A stretch of DNA of 64,000 nt, taken from positions 1 to 64,000 of the forward strand of contig JAUNIB010000004.1 in NCBI GenBank assembly GCA_030523645.1, in the 5' to 3' direction. The DNA is from Selenomonadaceae bacterium. GTDB lineage: Bacteria > Bacillota > Negativicutes > Selenomonadales > Selenomonadaceae. Positions within the stretch are counted from its first letter, which is position 1, and every line of letters begins with the position of its first letter. The translations under genes were made by a program, and so were the position numbers. The notes under the pieces are model-generated. The model was not told the DNA's origin. It did no database searches and saw only the letters and a program-made list of their open reading frames with translations. Of the stretch, positions 25,697 to 34,649 are shown piece by piece.

Positions 25697-28492
25697 TTAA
25701 TTCTTCCCCGCCTCATCCAGCACTCTGCGGATAGTCTGAGTCACCCGTTCCTGGTCAACCGGCTTGGGGATATGGGCATTCATCCCCGCCTCCAGACACC
25801 GTCTGGCATCCTCTTCAAAGGCATTGGCAGTCATAGCGATAATAGGAATATTCCGGTAGGAGGCTCCCTCAGACATACGGATTTCTCTTGTTGCCTGCAG
25901 GCCATCCATCACCGGCATCATGATATCCATGATGACCACATCATAGCTTTCGCCCTCCGCCAGCTTCTTCAGCGCGATGCTGCCGTCCTCGGCCTCATCA
26001 ACGACGGCTCCTTCCTCCTCCAGTATATATCGGGTGATTTCCCTGTTCAGCTCATTATCCTCTACCAGCAGGATACGGCTGCCGGATATATCGGCCTTTT
26101 CCCGGGACGGCTTCGCCTCCCTGCCGGCTTCCTTCTCCCTTTCCACATCGATTTTCAGCGGCAGCTTCACAGTGAAGGTACTGCCTACATCCTTAGCACT
26201 TTCCACACTGATAGTACCGCCCATATTGTCCACGATAATCTTGACGATAGACAAGCCGAGACCCGTTCCCTTGTAGTAGGTGCGGCTTCCGGCCTTTTCC
26301 TGAGAGAATGGCTTGAAGATATTCTGCAGGAATTCCTCGCTCATTCCGATGCCGTTGTCCTTCACCCGGAAGGTAAACTCCACCGTTTCATCGTCCAGCA
26401 GCTTTTCGTCACAGAAAAATTCCAGTCTGCCGCCGTTCCGGTTGTACTTCACTCCGTTGGAAGCTAGATTGATAAACAGCTGTCTCAGGTGCAGGTCGCT
26501 GGAGAATACATACCGGTGCTTCGGCATCTCCTCCGGATGACCGATGATGGTCACATTCATTTCTCTGGCCTGAGGGGTAATCATTGTCACACAGTCGTCC
26601 AGTACCTTCGACAAATCTACCTGCTCGCTGGGTATGGACATGGAGCCGTCCTCCAGCTTGCTCATATCCAGCACATCATTGATGAGGGCCAGCAGATGGC
26701 CGGAGGAAATGTCAATCTTCGTGAGGCAGTCATCTACCCTCTGTTTGTCATCAAGATTTCGCTTGGCGATGTGCGTCATGCCTACGATGGCATTCATAGG
26801 GGTACGGATGTCATGGCTCATATTGGCCAGGAAGTCTGACTTCGCCTTATTGGCCTGCATGGCCTCCATGGATGCTTCCCTGGCTTCCTTGTAGGCTGCC
26901 TCCAGCTCTGCCTTCTGCTTCTTGTCCCGCTTGTGGGTAAGATAGCCGAGGACAGCCGCTGCCAGCAGTACGGTGGTTATCAGCACAGCCACGCTGAATT
27001 TTATAGGATTGCGATAGATGTGAGTCAGTATCGACTCCTCATCCCTGATACGATAGCGATTGACCAGACCCACTATAGTCCTGTCGGACACAGAGAGGGT
27101 ATACTTATTCATCAGCGTGTAGAGGGACAGGTCGGCATCCTTCTTCACCGCCATGCGGAACTGGGTACCGGTACCTCTCAAAGGCTCGTATCTTATGACA
27201 TTGCTGTAGTCATTGGTTACATGGTAGGCGGCACTGTAGGTAAACATATATGTAGCATCGACAACACCGGACTTTACCGCCTCGACACACTCCTTAATAT
27301 TGCTGTATTCCACAAGCTCCTTTCCTTCATAGAGGTTTTTATAGTTTTCCTTCATGCCGATAGCGCCTTTTTTTACGGCAATTTTCTCGAAATTCTTTTT
27401 GTCTGCCCGGTACAGCACAGCCATAAGCCCATCGAAGTAGGCCTCTGTCATATTGTAGCCGCTCTGCTCGGCCGAGTATACGGTACCGGGGTAGTCTACG
27501 ATAATATCCGCTGCTCCCTGCCGACAAAGCTCATAGAATTCCTGAGTGTCCTTTACCTTCAGCACCTCATACTTCAGCGAAAATTTATTGGCAGCCTCCT
27601 CGAAAACATCGAAGAAAATACCCTTATTCTTACCATCCTCAATAAATGAATAAGGCTTGGTATCGGGATTCAGAAGAATTTTGAGAGGAGGCTTTTCTTC
27701 GGCTCTCACCAGAAAAATCCGCTCGTCAAGACTAAGGCTTGGATCAGTGCGTCCATTACCGATGTCATAGTAACGATGGTAAAGATTTTCCCTCCATCTG
27801 GGATTATCCACATCCATGTGTCTGACGGCTTCGTTGATTCTCGCCATCAGCTCAATGCCGTCTTTCCTGCCGGCTACATATACCGGCTCATCGTTGAACC
27901 GCTCAAGAATGATTTCTTCCACACCAAGGGGACGGAAATCACGGGTAGCCAGACCGTCTACCTCTCCGTGAATCAGAGCATCGTTAAGGCTGTTTCCGTC
28001 CTTATATCTTTTAATCTGATAAGTGAAGCCGTTCTGCTGGGCAAATTTTGCCAGCTCCGGCTCCAGACTGTTGCCATCCATCATGCCGAGGATAATACCG
28101 TTATAGGTACCGGGACGGCCGGCATGATATCTGATATTGCTGTCCCGGGTGGTGATGATGATACAGCTGTCACCGATACCGGTATTGCTGAAAATATATT
28201 CATCATTTCGCTCCGGCGTCTTGTGGACTGGGGCGAGAACATCTATTTCTCCCCGGGATAGCATCTCCAACATTTCATCGTAGGACCTGTCGGTAATATA
28301 TTCATACTCCAGACTTGCGTATGGAGCCACCATCCGAAGAAGGTCATAGCCGTAGCCGCTGCGCTCACCGTTTTTATCTGTGTAGGAAAAGCCTTTTAGC
28401 TGAGGGAATCCTACCTTTACCTTCAGGATTTCATCCTGTCGGTCAGCCGATACAGGTACGCACAGTGATACTGCGGCAAATATCATCATCAA
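25697..28492 (-). CDS. BvgS/EvgS-type hybrid histidine kinase with periplasmic binding domains
   Basis: A 931-residue hybrid kinase. A signal-like segment is followed by two SBP_bac_3 domains (~25-245 and ~265-490; first KVGFPQLKGFSYTDKNGERS, second PLKILLNPDTKPYSFIEDG), so it likely senses amino acids or other small solutes in the periplasm. A transmembrane helix (~500-522), HisKA with DFLANMSHDIRTPMNA, HATPase (GTGLGLSIVKIIVD) and a receiver with ILLVEDNELN and DVVIMDIMMP follow. The frame opens at TTG 28492. However, a better start, ATG 28512 with ribosome binding site cggagaa, is out of frame by one base in an A4 run. Adding one A would give a classical signal peptide beginning MRRVLKILMMIF. 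Confidence 0.9.
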   Translation of the reverse strand: MMMIFAAVSLCVPVSADRQDEILKVKVGFPQLKGFSYTDKNGERSGYGYDLLRMVAPYASLEYEYITDRSYDEMLEMLSRGEIDVLAPVHKTPERNDEYIFSNTGIGDSCIIITTRDSNIRYHAGRPGTYNGIILGMMDGNSLEPELAKFAQQNGFTYQIKRYKDGNSLNDALIHGEVDGLATRDFRPLGVEEIILERFNDEPVYVAGRKDGIELMARINEAVRHMDVDNPRWRENLYHRYYDIGNGRTDPSLSLDERIFLVRAEEKPPLKILLNPDTKPYSFIEDGKNKGIFFDVFEEAANKFSLKYEVLKVKDTQEFYELCRQGAADIIVDYPGTVYSAEQSGYNMTEAYFDGLMAVLYRADKKNFEKIAVKKGAIGMKENYKNLYEGKELVEYSNIKECVEAVKSGVVDATYMFTYSAAYHVTNDYSNVIRYEPLRGTGTQFRMAVKKDADLSLYTLMNKYTLSVSDRTIVGLVNRYRIRDEESILTHIYRNPIKFSVAVLITTVLLAAAVLGYLTHKRDKKQKAELEAAYKEAREASMEAMQANKAKSDFLANMSHDIRTPMNAIVGMTHIAKRNLDDKQRVDDCLTKIDISSGHLLALINDVLDMSKLEDGSMSIPSEQVDLSKVLDDCVTMITPQAREMNVTIIGHPEEMPKHRYVFSSDLHLRQLFINLASNGVKYNRNGGRLEFFCDEKLLDDETVEFTFRVKDNGIGMSEEFLQNIFKPFSQEKAGSRTYYKGTGLGLSIVKIIVDNMGGTISVESAKDVGSTFTVKLPLKIDVEREKEAGREAKPSREKADISGSRILLVEDNELNREITRYILEEEGAVVDEAEDGSIALKKLAEGESYDVVIMDIMMPVMDGLQATREIRMSEGASYRNIPIIAMTANAFEEDARRCLEAGMNAHIPKPVDQERVTQTIRRVLDEAGKN

Positions 28493-28512
28493 TATTTTAG
28501 CACGCGCCGCAT

Positions 28513-29006
28513 ATTTATTCTCCGTAGTTATTAAACTAACTTTCTCTCTGTAAATTACAAGTAAATTTTAGCTTAATTGTATCAAATAACTTTAATAATG
28601 TGAATATTGCAATTTTGGATTATCGGTTTATTTTCTGACGGGAGTGAATTTCTTTGCGAATAATTTTGAAAGACTTTTCCACAGAAATTATCCCCATTTG
28701 CACAATTTTGTTTCATGTGAAACAATCAATGAAAATCATCCCGGACTATGATTATTCTTTTCCTTGCTGATTTATATAAAATTTCTTGGTTATGTATACT
28801 AAGAGGTGCCTATATGATTACATTCACAATTCTTAGAATTTTAGATTGTCATATACACACAGAGAATCCAAAAGAAGATTATTTATTCCGGCATCTTGTG
28901 GCTACGGCCGCCCTTAAAATTGAAATCCCCACAAATTATTTATTTCCTTAGTGGTCGCCCGCGGGCGACCCATTTTATAGTACCCACGGCAGCAAAGTAT
29001 AAAAAA
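28513..29006. other. AT-rich gene-free stretch with parS-like site
   Basis: About 490 bases holding the upstream region of the BvgS-type kinase gene, TTTTCCACA and TTATCCCCA (DnaA-box-like), a parS-like palindrome and half of a family C repeat (28951-28973). A 67-codon frame at 28748 lacks a ribosome binding site and I do not accept it. Confidence 0.6.
28708..28725. promoter_or_regulatory. parS-like ParB-binding palindrome, copy 1
   Basis: TTGTTTCATGTGAAACAA is a perfect 18-bp palindrome. It differs from the general parS consensus TGTTTCACGTGAAACA only at the central CG, which is TG here. An identical site lies at 34456. Confidence 0.75.
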
Positions 29007-29039
29007 CTGCCTGACGATCAATGACGACCGTCAGGCAGC
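29007..29039 (-). terminator. Terminator of the DUF362 gene
   Basis: Stem CTGCCTGACG/CGTCAGGCAG followed, on the minus strand, by TTTTTT. Confidence 0.9.
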
Positions 29040-29053
29040 AATAAATCATTTTA

Positions 29054-30187
29054 TCAGAGCTTCAGCTTGATAAGCTCATATTCACGGGTACCGGCACCGA
29101 TTTTCTCAGCGTGAGCCAGGCAGCTCTTCCACTCAGAGTTCGGGGTGCTGTTGTGGAAGTGGTCGTGACCCTTGCAGGCCTCGGGATCCTTCTCCAGATT
29201 CTTGGCCAGCTGGCTTCCCGGCAGCGGGTCGGCAGCACAGCAGAGGTCAGCACAGGCCTGGTCGATGGCGACCATATCTGCGGAAGCCAGCATACCGATA
29301 TCCGGCAGGATGGGGACATCGTTCTCAGCGTGACAGTCGCAGTTCGGCGATACATCGACGATGAGGCTCAGGTGGAACTGCGGACGACCGGCAACGAGAG
29401 CGGCAGCGTACTCAGCCATACGGATATTCATCTTCTCGCAGCTGCTCCACTCCTGCGGGATGATAGCGTCAGTGGGGCAAAGGCCCAGGCAGCGGCCGCA
29501 GCCGAGGCACTTGTTGATATCAATGGTACTCTTGCGGTCGGTGATTGACGGAGCGCCGTGAGCGCAGATAGATACGCACTTGCCGCAGCCTACGCACTTT
29601 TCCTGCTTTACGACCATCTTGCCGTTGCAGTGCATCTCCATCTTGCCGGCGCGGCTGCCGCCGCCCATACCGATGTTCTTGATAGCGCCGCCGAAGCCGG
29701 CCATTTCGTGACCCTTGAAGTGGGTGAGGGTGATGATAATATCGGCATCAGCCAGTGCGCGGCCGACCTTTGCTTCCTTTACAAGCTCGCCGTTCGGTAC
29801 CGGGAGAAGTGCCTCATCGGTGCCCTTCAGACCGTCGGCGATAATGGTGTGACAGCCGATAGAGAGTGGGTTGAAGCCGTTCTCATAGGCGGTGTCCAGA
29901 TGCTCCAGAGCTTCCTTGCGGCTGCCGACATAGAGAGTGTTGCAGTCGGTGACGAAGGGCTTGCCGCCTTTTTCTTTGATGAGGTCAACGATGGCCTTTA
30001 CATAGTTTGGACGGAGGTAGGCAATATTACCCCGCTCGCCGAAGTGCATCTTGATGGCAACGAATTTGCCCTTGAAATCAATATCAGCCATGCCGGACTT
30101 CTCAGCCAGCTTTTTCAGCTTCAGGGGCAGCGGAGTTCCGCCGTAGCCGGTAACAAAGTCGGTAAAATAAACCTTTGCTTTTTCCAT
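29054..30187 (-). CDS. DUF362 iron-sulfur protein
   Basis: A 377-residue protein of the DUF362 family with an inserted double 4Fe-4S ferredoxin module. The DUF362 core spans ~1-185 (VAIKMHFGERGNIAYLRPNY, then HFKGHEMAGFGGAIKNIGMG) and continues after the clusters. The cluster motifs are CVGCGKCVSIC (~193) and CLGCGRCLGLCP (~222). Further cysteines (NCDCHAEND, DLCCAADPLPGSQ) may bind another centre. The biochemical role is not established; such proteins are probably electron carriers or redox enzymes in anaerobes. The start is the ATG at 30187 after ggaggtttt. Single gene with its own terminator. Confidence 0.88.
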   Translation of the reverse strand: MEKAKVYFTDFVTGYGGTPLPLKLKKLAEKSGMADIDFKGKFVAIKMHFGERGNIAYLRPNYVKAIVDLIKEKGGKPFVTDCNTLYVGSRKEALEHLDTAYENGFNPLSIGCHTIIADGLKGTDEALLPVPNGELVKEAKVGRALADADIIITLTHFKGHEMAGFGGAIKNIGMGGGSRAGKMEMHCNGKMVVKQEKCVGCGKCVSICAHGAPSITDRKSTIDINKCLGCGRCLGLCPTDAIIPQEWSSCEKMNIRMAEYAAALVAGRPQFHLSLIVDVSPNCDCHAENDVPILPDIGMLASADMVAIDQACADLCCAADPLPGSQLAKNLEKDPEACKGHDHFHNSTPNSEWKSCLAHAEKIGAGTREYELIKLKL

Positions 30188-30297
30188 GATAAAACCTCCG
30201 ATAAAAACTACACAAATTACATGGGGGAATTATTTTTAATCATTAAGCCACTCACTAATTGGAGACTTAGGGGAAATATTCTTCTTTCAGCCGATGT

Positions 30298-30382
30298 CCT
30301 GTAGGGGTCGCCTGCAGGCGACCCGAAATAAAGATTTCTTTTTGTCAGACGGCGGGGCGGCTGCGGCCGCCCCCTACAGCAG
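30298..30382. repeat. Family C inverted pair
   Basis: cctgtaggggtcgcctgcaggcgaccc facing ggcggggcggctgcggccgc ending in cccctacagcagg. Part of the 487-base gene-free gap 30188-30674. Confidence 0.85.
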
Positions 30383-30419
30383 GAATCAAATACAACGGAC
30401 ACCACTTACAATTACTTTT

Positions 30420-30590
30420 CCTTAATGTATGCCATAACGAATATATTCTGTAAGAAAACCGTTAATCAACACTGGTACTTGGTGATTGACAAGTAAGCAT
30501 ACGCAGTCAGAGCCTAGTACCATTGTGTTGATTACCGAGCGAGAGCGTGTTTTCGTCAGATTATATTCGATATGTCGTTTAATTAAAAGG
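30420..30590 (+). repeat. Family D structured element, copy D1
   Basis: Starts CCTTAATGTA and ends ATTAAAAGG. Outer arms GAATATATTCTGTAAGAAAAC and GTTTTCGTCAGATTATATTC. The inner hairpin TAATCAACAC/GTGTTGATTA plus TGGTACT/AGTACCA closes a loop with GATTGACAAG and CGCAGTCAGA. A small hairpin GC-GAGA-GC follows. Immediately next to a family B repeat. Confidence 0.85.
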
Positions 30591-30593
30591 TAA

Positions 30594-30642
30594 AACCCCT
30601 CCGACCTGCTTCGCAGGCCACCTCCCCTACAGGGGAGGCTTT
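30594..30642. repeat. Family B repeat after pfkA
   Basis: acccctccgacctgcttcgc with hairpin cctcccctacaggggagg. Confidence 0.85.
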
Positions 30643-30674
30643 CAGGGCATATTTAAGTTGATTGTTAGTCCTTT

Positions 30675-31643
30675 TTATTGAAGTACTCTTGCCAGGCGTA
30701 CATAGTCCGGGTCGAGAGTCTTCTTGTTATTTACCGCATCAAAGAGGTCAATCTGCACTACCCGGCCGGCATTGAAACCGTAGACCACATTGGAAATACC
30801 GCCGATAAGGGCGAGAGCAGCCTGCTCACCGAGCTGGCTTGCCTTGATACGGTCCTGAATAGTCGGCGAGCCGCCGCGCTGGACATGACCAAGGACAGTC
30901 GGACGGGTCTCAATACCGGTCTCCTGCTGAATCTTCTCGGCAATATCCACAGCCTTGCCGGCACCCTCAGCAACAACTACCATGATGTAGCGCTTCTTGT
31001 TATTCTCATAGAGGTCTTTAATCTCAGCGATTATTTCCTCAAGGTCATAGTTTACCTCAGGCACGAGGATATACTCGGCACCACCGGCAATACCGGTAAC
31101 CATAGCCAGCCAGCCGCAGCGGCGGCCCATGACCTCAAGTACGGCACAGCGGCGATGAGCGCTGGCAGTATCTCTCAGCTTGTTGATGGCATCGATGATG
31201 GTATTAGCCGCAGTATCGCAGCCGATGGTATAGTCGGAGCCCCAGACATCATTGTCGATAGTACCAGGCAGACCGACGATAGAAATGCCATGCTCCTTGG
31301 CCAGAGAAGCAGCACCGCGGAGGCTTCCGTCACCACCGATGACGCAGAGGCCGTTAATGCCCCGCTTCTCCAGATTTGCATAGGCCTTTGCCCGGCCTTC
31401 GGGAGTCATAAACTCTTTGCTGCGGGCAGTGCCGAGGAAGGTGCCGCCTCGCTGGATAATATCGCTGACGCTCTTGCCGTTCAGCTGAATAATGTCGTCC
31501 TCAATCATACCCTTGTAGCCGTTATTGATGCCGTAGACATCTACACCGGCATAAAGAGCAGTGCGGACTACAGCACGGGCTGCAGCGTTCATGCCGGGGC
31601 TGTCCCCGCCGCTGGTCATGATTGCGATTGCTTTCTTAGCCAT
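30675..31643 (-). CDS. pfkA: ATP-dependent 6-phosphofructokinase
   Basis: Cytoplasmic glycolytic enzyme phosphorylating fructose 6-phosphate, 322 residues as in bacterial PfkA. ATP loop TSGGDSPGMNAAAR (~10-23), FLGTARSKEF, CVIGGDGSLRG (~95-105), catalytic VGLPGTIDND (~121-130) and MGRRCGWLA (~165-173). The second half of the window frame carries the allosteric region and GHVQRGGSPT. I use ATG 31643 rather than the longer frame because aaggagtg lies just before it. It starts 14 bases after def, forming a def-pfkA pair. Confidence 0.95.
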   Translation of the reverse strand: MAKKAIAIMTSGGDSPGMNAAARAVVRTALYAGVDVYGINNGYKGMIEDDIIQLNGKSVSDIIQRGGTFLGTARSKEFMTPEGRAKAYANLEKRGINGLCVIGGDGSLRGAASLAKEHGISIVGLPGTIDNDVWGSDYTIGCDTAANTIIDAINKLRDTASAHRRCAVLEVMGRRCGWLAMVTGIAGGAEYILVPEVNYDLEEIIAEIKDLYENNKKRYIMVVVAEGAGKAVDIAEKIQQETGIETRPTVLGHVQRGGSPTIQDRIKASQLGEQAALALIGGISNVVYGFNAGRVVQIDLFDAVNNKKTLDPDYVRLARVLQ

Positions 31644-31657
31644 ACTATCACTCCTTA

Positions 31658-32122
31658 TCAAATTACTTTACCGTTAATATGGTCACATTCGTGCTGAATA
31701 ATCTGGGCAGTAAAGCCGGAGAAGCTCTCGGTATGCTTCTTCAGCTGTCTGTCCTGATATGTTACGGTGATATTCTCGTAGCGGACTGTTTCCCGCTCTC
31801 CTTCAAGGGAGAGACAGCCTTCATTTGTCCGATAGGGCTTGCCCTGCTTTACTATCTGAGGATTCAGCATGACGATAATGTCGTCTCCCCGGGGAATGAT
31901 GGCGGAAACATTTCCCTCATCATCCGGCAACTGGTCCTCATCTATCTGACGGACAGCGATGATAGCGAGATTCTCCCCTATCATATTTGCCGCCATTCCT
32001 ACGCATTTATCCCGGTGAGCGTTGAGAGTTTCCTCCAAATCATTGGCTGCGAGAATATCTTTCTTCGCAGCCTGCTTCGCCTTAACGAATATCCGCTCAC
32101 CTTTTATTATTTCTCTTATCAT
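31658..32122 (-). CDS. def: Peptide deformylase
   Basis: A 154-residue metalloenzyme removing the formyl group from new proteins. The three family motifs are present in slightly altered form: CVGMAANMIG (~41-50, usually GxGLAAxQ), EGCLS (~97-101) and QHECDH (~140-145), giving the Cys and two His metal ligands. The Gln of motif 1 is replaced (AANMIG), as in the shorter, divergent Def types of some Firmicutes, so activity may differ from the main housekeeping enzyme. Upstream of pfkA and downstream of gyrB, separated from gyrB by family B and D repeats. Confidence 0.88.
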   Translation of the reverse strand: MIREIIKGERIFVKAKQAAKKDILAANDLEETLNAHRDKCVGMAANMIGENLAIIAVRQIDEDQLPDDEGNVSAIIPRGDDIIVMLNPQIVKQGKPYRTNEGCLSLEGERETVRYENITVTYQDRQLKKHTESFSGFTAQIIQHECDHINGKVI

Positions 32123-32151
32123 TTAGACGACTCCTATTAAAAGCCCTCTCT

Positions 32152-32198
32152 TTACCCCTCAGTCAGCTTCGCTGACAGCTCCCCTATAGGGGAGCCTT
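32152..32198. repeat. Family B repeat joined to D2
   Basis: acccctcagtcagcttcgct with hairpin ctcccctataggggag. It ends at the first base of the D2 element. Confidence 0.85.
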
Positions 32199-32359
32199 CC
32201 TTAATGTAAATCCGCTCACAAATACATCTGTAAGGAAACCTTTATGAACGCCGGTGCTTAGTGATTGACAAGCAGACTTGCGCAGTCAGAACTTAGCACC
32301 GTTACGTGAATAAAAGAGCGAAAGCGGGTTTCCGTCAGATATATTTGTGCGTTAGTTTT
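32199..32359 (+). repeat. Family D structured element, copy D2, abutting the gyrB stop
   Basis: Starts CCTTAATGTA. Outer arms CACAAATACATCTG and CAGATATATTTGTG. Inner stem CGGTGCT/AGCACCG with the invariant loop segments GATTGACAAG and CGCAGTCAGA. Small hairpin GC-GAAA-GC. The right end runs into the gyrB stop codon. Confidence 0.85.
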
Positions 32360-34441
32360 TTAAGCATCAATCTCATTGGCGTTCTTAGCATTTTCCTCAA
32401 TGAACTGGCGGCGCGGCTCGACTCTGTCACCCATGAGAACTGTGAAGAGGCGGTCAGCCTCCTCGGCATCCTCCATATCAACCCTCATCATAGTGCGGGT
32501 AGCAGGATCCATAGTAGTCTCCCAGAGCTGCTCAGGATTCATCTCGCCGAGGCCCTTGTAGCGCTGGACGGTAATACCGTCGCGGCCTATCTCATCCAGC
32601 TTTGCCTCCTGCTCCTCGTCGGAGTAAGTATACCAGTGATTACGGCCCTTGCGGATCTGGAACAAAGGCGGACGGGCAATATATACGCGACCGTTCTCAA
32701 TCAGCGGCTTCATGTGACGATAGAAGAAGGTCAGCAGCAGAGTACGGATATGAGCGCCGTCGACATCAGCATCGGTCATGATGATAATCTTGCTGTAGCG
32801 GGTCTTGGAGAGGTCAAAATCATCGTTGATTCCGCTGCCAAAAGCGGTAATCATAGTGCAGATTTCATTATTGGCAAAAATCTTATCGGCTCTTGCCTTC
32901 TCAACATTGAGAATCTTGCCGCGGAGGGGAAGAATCGCCTGGAAACGACGGTCACGACCGCTCTTGGCGCTGCCGCCTGCGGAGTCACCCTCGACCAGAT
33001 ATATCTCGCTCTGGGTCGGATCGTGAAGAGAGCAGTCAGCCAGCTTACCCGGCAAAGCGGAGATTTCCAGCGCATTCTGCTTCTTTACTGCCTCACGAGC
33101 CTTTTTAGCGGCTATTCTTGCCCGCTGAGCCAGAGCCATGCGCTCCAGAATACCCTTGACGATAGGCGGATTTTCCTCGAAGTATTCGCCCAATGCCTTT
33201 ACTACTATACTGCTTACAATACCGCGGACTTCGCTGTTGCCCAGCTTCGTCTTGGTCTGTCCCTCGAACTGAGGATTGGGAATCTTGATGCTGACGATAG
33301 CCGCCAAACCGGCCTGAACATCGATTGACTCGAAGTTTGGGTCTTTATCCTTCAGTATCTTATGACGGCGGGCATAGTCATTGGCCAGCTTGGTCATAGC
33401 GCCGCGGAAGCCGGCTGCATGGGTGCCGCCTTCCTCGGTATTGATATTGTTTACGAAGCTGTGGAGGTTCTCACGGTCAGTATCATTGTACTGGAGAGCA
33501 ACCTCGACGATAGTGTCATCCTTCTTGCCGTTGAAGTATATCGGGTTCGGATGGATGAGAGTCTTATTCTGATTCAGATAGTCAACATAGCTGATGATAC
33601 CGCCCTCGTAGCAGAAGGTCTCGCTCTTGAAGGCTCCGTTCTCATCGAGAGTACGCTCATCGGTAAGGCTGATGCTTACGCCTTTATTCAGGAAAGCCAG
33701 CTCACGGATACGCTTCCGGAGAGTATCATACTGGTAGATGCTGACGGAGAAAATATCGGCATCCGGCAGGAAGTGAACAGTAGTACCGGTGCTGTCGTCA
33801 GGGGCCGCACCTATCTCCTTCAAATTGGAGCTGGTGATACCCTTGGTAAATCCAATCTCATAGAGCTTGTTGTCACGCTGGACGGTGACGGTGAGGCTGG
33901 AGGAAAGCGCATTAACTACCGATACGCCGACGCCGTGAAGACCGCCGGACACCTTGTAGCCGCCCTTCTTGCCAAACTTACCACCGGCATGAAGAACAGT
34001 GAGGACGATTTCTACAGTCGGCTTTCCTTTTTCGTGCATATCGACCGGAATACCGCGGCCGTTATCCCGAACGGTAATGGAATTATCAGCGTGAATTGTT
34101 ACACCTATCTTGTTGCAGAAGCCGGCCATTGCCTCGTCAATAGAGTTGTCGATGACCTCATAAACGAGGTGGTGGAGTCCACGATAATCGGTACTGCCGA
34201 TGTACATACCGGGACGGACACGGACATTCTCCGGGAAGTCGAGAGCGGTAATGTCGGCACCGGTATACTCAGTGCTGGCAACAGCGGTCAGCTCGGCACC
34301 AAGTACCTCATTGCCGACGGTTACGCTGTCATCGATTTCTACTTCTACGCTGTCATCATTGGAGTCAATGAGAGCACCTTCCTGCTTCTCAATCATATCG
34401 TCAAGACCGAGCTTCTCTGCAATCTTATCTGCTATTGCCAT
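32360..34441 (-). CDS. gyrB: DNA gyrase subunit B
   Basis: A 693-residue ATPase subunit of gyrase. The GHKL domain has VYEVIDNSIDEAMAG, TVRDNGRGIPVD and GGLHGVGVSVVNALS. The transducer region follows. The TOPRIM part has YLVEGDSAGGSAKSGRDRRF, PLRGKILNVEKA and IIIMTDADVDGAHI. The C-terminus has VQRYKGLGEMNPEQLWETTM. It is ~50 residues longer than usual at the N-terminus, with an acidic segment before the normal start near ITALDFPENVRVRPGMYIG; the first ATG (34441) has aggagg before it, so I keep it. Gene order recF-dciA-gyrB is that of an origin region. A parS-like site lies 15 bases upstream. Confidence 0.97.
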   Translation of the reverse strand: MAIADKIAEKLGLDDMIEKQEGALIDSNDDSVEVEIDDSVTVGNEVLGAELTAVASTEYTGADITALDFPENVRVRPGMYIGSTDYRGLHHLVYEVIDNSIDEAMAGFCNKIGVTIHADNSITVRDNGRGIPVDMHEKGKPTVEIVLTVLHAGGKFGKKGGYKVSGGLHGVGVSVVNALSSSLTVTVQRDNKLYEIGFTKGITSSNLKEIGAAPDDSTGTTVHFLPDADIFSVSIYQYDTLRKRIRELAFLNKGVSISLTDERTLDENGAFKSETFCYEGGIISYVDYLNQNKTLIHPNPIYFNGKKDDTIVEVALQYNDTDRENLHSFVNNINTEEGGTHAAGFRGAMTKLANDYARRHKILKDKDPNFESIDVQAGLAAIVSIKIPNPQFEGQTKTKLGNSEVRGIVSSIVVKALGEYFEENPPIVKGILERMALAQRARIAAKKAREAVKKQNALEISALPGKLADCSLHDPTQSEIYLVEGDSAGGSAKSGRDRRFQAILPLRGKILNVEKARADKIFANNEICTMITAFGSGINDDFDLSKTRYSKIIIMTDADVDGAHIRTLLLTFFYRHMKPLIENGRVYIARPPLFQIRKGRNHWYTYSDEEQEAKLDEIGRDGITVQRYKGLGEMNPEQLWETTMDPATRTMMRVDMEDAEEADRLFTVLMGDRVEPRRQFIEENAKNANEIDA

Positions 34442-34455
34442 CTTTTCCTCCTATT

Positions 34456-34473
34456 TTGTTTCATGTGAAACAA
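34456..34473. promoter_or_regulatory. parS-like ParB-binding palindrome, copy 2
   Basis: TTGTTTCATGTGAAACAA, identical to 28708-28725, in the leader of gyrB. Two perfect copies near dnaA fit the origin-proximal parS pattern. Confidence 0.75.
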
Positions 34474-34512
34474 TCTATAGATTTTCATCCATGTTAACTT
34501 GATATTAAGTTA

Positions 34513-34594
34513 TTCCTGTAGGGGCTTGCCGCAGCAAGCCCGCATTTATTAAAGAAAAACCTTTATATCGGGTCGCCTGCGGGCGACCCCTACA
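34513..34594. repeat. Family C inverted pair
   Basis: cctgtaggggcttgccgcagc facing gggtcgcctgcgggcgaccc ending in ctacaa. Confidence 0.85.
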
Positions 34595-34649
34595 AATATC
34601 ATCATATAATGAATGTTATATAAAATTCATTATTTATTTTTTCTATTTA

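Noticed and set aside
28748-28951. 67-codon frame in the AT-rich gap near the parS-like site
   Set aside because: No ribosome binding site, no recognisable pattern, and its end lies in a family C repeat.
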